Of a stretch of DNA of 24,933 nucleotides, positions 24,201 through 24,933 are shown piece after piece. The stretch is from a virus. The notes under the pieces were generated by a model that was not told the DNA's origin, did no database searches, and saw only the letters and a program-made list of their open reading frames with translations. Position numbers and translations under genes: made by a program. The stretch is from IMG/VR virus record IMGVR_UViG_3300024301_000087, positions 1 to 24,933 of that record, one strand, 5' to 3'. Positions within the stretch are counted from its first letter, which is position 1. Every line of letters begins with the position of its first letter.

Positions 24201-24933
24201 AGTTTCTTTTCCAGCAAATGCATTAGATAACTCTAAAGCTGGAAAATCTGTATCTGAATTTGTTGATATTTTTACATAAACATTACCTGCTCCTGTAACT
24301 TCTAATTCTCTTGAAGGCGTGGTAGTCCCAATACCTACGTTGCCTCCATTGAAATAACTATCTCCGCTAGTAACAATAGATACCTTGGTATCAGATGAGG
24401 AATCTTTCATGAACAACGATAGATCAGTACTACCTGATTCATAGAAACCACCACCGTCTGTACCATCAGCGTAGTCTAGATTTACTAAGTATGAAGCTGA
24501 AGCAGCACTTTGTATATTAAGACGACCAGTAGGACTCGTAGTACCAATCCCAACGTTGCCACCGTTGAAATAACTATCTCCGTTAGAATTAATTTTAACC
24601 TTTAGCTCATTAGAGCTATCGATTAACTCAACCACTCCACTATAACCTACTGACATCAACCTAGCCCTATCTCTTAGAGCAATATTGCCATCGGTGCCAT
24701 ACTGAACTCTTAAAGCCGCGTTACCATCTACACCTGCTTCCTGTATAAAAGTTTCCCCTTTAACAGTTAGAGGCGCGTCAGGATCAGTCGTTCCGATCCC
24801 GACGTTGCCGTTTGGCATTACAACCATTTTTTCAGTAGGATGTGTTCCAGCGGTTGTTGCATTATTTGTAGCAATAACAAAAGCAGAACGTTCTTGACCA
24901 GGCTGATCAATAATTCTACCACCAATCCAAAAA
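21282..24933 (-). CDS. Tail fibre with VGIGT repeats, knob-like domain and S74 intramolecular chaperone (5' end cut)
   Basis: The frame is open to the right edge: 35 codons precede the first internal ATG (24827) and read as normal fibre sequence (RSAFVIATNNATTAGTHPTE), so the gene is 5'-partial with 1216 codons visible. From the N-terminal side it carries eight VGIGT repeats (24809-23136), then a pyocin-knob-like region (about 22925-22683, DLNNYRTTGYY ... YYNGSWTSWGRVWN) followed by LDADLLDGQHASAFA. Three FYDS repeats come next (22400-21588). The C-terminus is a peptidase S74 / endosialidase-type chaperone (about 21545-21285) with SSDERKKTKI, the Ser-Lys pair of the self-cleaving family, then YRVGVIAQELEIKHPEFV and a terminal helix. 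The protein trimerises and binds the host surface; the S74 domain normally cuts itself off after folding. Confidence 0.9.
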   Translation of the reverse strand, partial: FWIGGRIIDQPGQERSAFVIATNNATTAGTHPTEKMVVMPNGNVGIGTTDPDAPLTVKGETFIQEAGVDGNAALRVQYGTDGNIALRDRARLMSVGYSGVVELIDSSNELKVKINSNGDSYFNGGNVGIGTTSPTGRLNIQSAASASYLVNLDYADGTDGGGFYESGSTDLSLFMKDSSSDTKVSIVTSGDSYFNGGNVGIGTTTPSRELEVTGAGNVYVKISTNSDTDFPALELSNAFAGKETWTIANFDTDNSLSIYNTGGNKAVITSAGNVGIGTTSPGYKLDVNGNIRGTGNSQLNHLSCISTLSFGAFTAGTQGTQFEGYSTNSVVRTDSARLDFYMGKTTTGVGTMMSLTDTGRVGIGTTSPQARLDVVGNGDAVQIRRSNGYASIKAHSDNGGNLILDSHSTGAVFINNYVNRPIYMATGGGNVGIGTTSPAVKLHVTGEVRAYDSSNTYYANLNANSSWGYFNTNAARVYINKEVQVDTGLIGSYNEDLQLRTQGSTKIYIKNDNGNVGIGTTDPQGKLEVQGSAPFIYISDDTETESGIIFRDLQADMGQAAAIKFSSSDNKLRFYNNDTTAQRMVIDVNGLVGIGTDSPSEKLTVSGNISATGTITGSNLSGTNTGDQTLASLGAAAAVHNHDASDIVSGTLNNSRLSGVFKSGSEIPGSQDLNNYRTTGYYAQDANADAASGSNYPVSYAGILEVITGDQGNGLQTEQKYSRYNNNDKYVRHYYNGSWTSWGRVWNSSNDGSGSGLDADLLDGQHASAFAPVSHTHTWADINGETANSVNGWGGLRHQTDSGYIDFGPANGTYAHIYTDRSSFYFNKSLTVNGDSTINTTDIRAGIFYDNDDTDYYLDPASTSRISKTNLYWSAANNTSGPALRVGKGWNLGIPDNAYDTVVIEANDVATIRVGEADGTQGGMCWGDGNATFASTHPFRFYTQGTANTNVYGGMGGNLGLTITNGYAISNGSMRAPIFYDSDNTSYYLNPNGTSQLNGIYYDEWLRNNRSTATGLYWESVSPGAEWYIYPQDQRDMTFRTGSGNGGIKGTIENTTARGYIHWTINNEIGFLNNSRSWSLRVDSSGNTFATSSSRAPIFYDSNNTGYYLNPASTSNVNVITAAGTMTATNFILSSDERKKTKIKDLSCDNIDISWKSFEMKSDEGEYRVGVIAQELEIKHPEFVNTDNQGFKSVKYIDLLIAKIAELEARLEKAGL
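21285..21545 (-). other. Peptidase S74 / intramolecular chaperone domain of the tail fibre
   Basis: The last ~87 residues of the fibre contain SSDERKKTKI, then GVIAQELEIKHPEF and a final coiled-coil helix (LIAKIAELEARLEKAGL). This is the usual arrangement in fibres and tailspikes whose C-terminal chaperone is released by autoproteolysis in front of the Ser of the SD-x-R-x-K motif. Confidence 0.85.
21588..22400 (-). repeat. Three FYDS-type 20-residue repeats in the tail fibre
   Basis: Copies at 22341-22400 (AGIFYDNDDTDYYLDPASTS), 21948-22007 (APIFYDSDNTSYYLNPNGTS) and 21588-21647 (APIFYDSNNTGYYLNPASTS). Spacing is about 393 and 360 bases. The unit recurs in many phage fibres and probably marks the start of a shaft segment. 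Confidence 0.85.
23136..24809 (-). repeat. Eight VGIGT-type repeats in the tail fibre shaft
   Basis: Ten-codon cores (GNVGIGTTSP or close) lie at 24780-24809, 24531-24560, 24315-24344, 24090-24119, 23829-23858, 23619-23648, 23364-23393 and 23136-23165, each soon followed by L-x-V/I and a turn. Spacing is 210-261 bases. Several copies are nearly the same at DNA level, and two also share the upstream TTGAAATAACTATCTCCG block (plus strand near 24349 and 24565). Confidence 0.9.

Noticed and set aside
23136-24809. Regularly spaced short repeats that could resemble a CRISPR array
   Set aside because: The repeats are in-frame codons for VGIGT motifs within one open reading frame, with spacings of 210-261 bases and imperfect identity.
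1-24933. Stop-codon recoding (TAG or TGA as sense) as in some crAss-like phages
   Set aside because: All large genes are uninterrupted under the standard code and TAA, TAG and TGA all end genes sensibly; only the 19297 TAG remains arguable.
20854-24933. Diversity-generating retroelement acting on the fibre or the 142-aa protein
   Set aside because: No reverse transcriptase, template repeat or C-type lectin-like variable region is visible in the window.
1-24933. tRNA genes, integrase or attachment sites
   Set aside because: The window is almost fully coding with gaps of at most 80 bases; no cloverleaf-like segment, recombinase motif or direct repeat suggesting att sites was seen.

Overview
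The window is the late structural module of a tailed phage. Every gene I can support lies on the minus strand, so transcription runs from the right edge to the left edge. The gene order (TerL, an ~800-residue portal, an acidic scaffold-like protein, an HK97-type major capsid protein, an auxiliary head protein, two head-tail ring proteins, a giant tail-nozzle protein, ejection-type proteins), the sizes and several motifs match crAss-like podoviruses (Crassvirales) and related marine flavobacterial phages. A Bacteroidota host, probably a marine flavobacterium, is suggested by A-rich leaders without Shine-Dalgarno sequences and by -7 boxes of the form TAnnTTTG before genes. This taxonomic call is inference from sequence alone.

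Layout in transcription order. 24933-21285: a long tail fibre, cut by the right edge, with eight VGIGT-type repeats, three FYDS-type repeats, a knob-like domain and a C-terminal S74 chaperone/protease. 21282-19573: small fibre-associated genes, comprising a 142-aa protein, a methyltransferase-fold protein and two tandem paralogues. 19530-18237: a coiled-coil protein, a small conserved protein, a likely GroES-like co-chaperonin and a helical protein that could be the small terminase. 18259-11057: TerL, portal, scaffold and major capsid protein. 10976-8280: an auxiliary protein between two intrinsic-terminator-like hairpins, then two ring/adaptor proteins. 8278-2246: the tail nozzle ('muzzle'), apparently split into two consecutive in-frame ORFs. 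2211-1: a hydrophobic/helical ejection-type protein and a second internal virion protein cut by the left edge.

The genes form a virion-building programme. TerL packages DNA through the portal into a shell built from the capsid protein on the scaffold; a co-chaperonin may help fold virion proteins; ring proteins and the nozzle form the short tail; fibres bind the host; internal proteins are probably ejected with the DNA. Gene packing is very tight, with TAATG or ATGA junctions at four places. Three very similar -7 boxes (before the genes starting at 19530, 10150 and 2211) and two hairpins (10178-10212 and 11010-11036) suggest that the late region is divided into several transcription units.

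The most unusual structure is the nozzle. A cassette of about 570 residues (Ig-like region, InlB-type repeat and a cysteine-ended module also seen in the 142-aa protein) appears inserted in a beta-propeller, and the conserved end of the nozzle sits in the next ORF, in the same frame, after TAA-ATT-ATG. There is no stretch over 100 bases without a gene, and I see no tRNA, rRNA, CRISPR array, integrase, transposase or reverse transcriptase.
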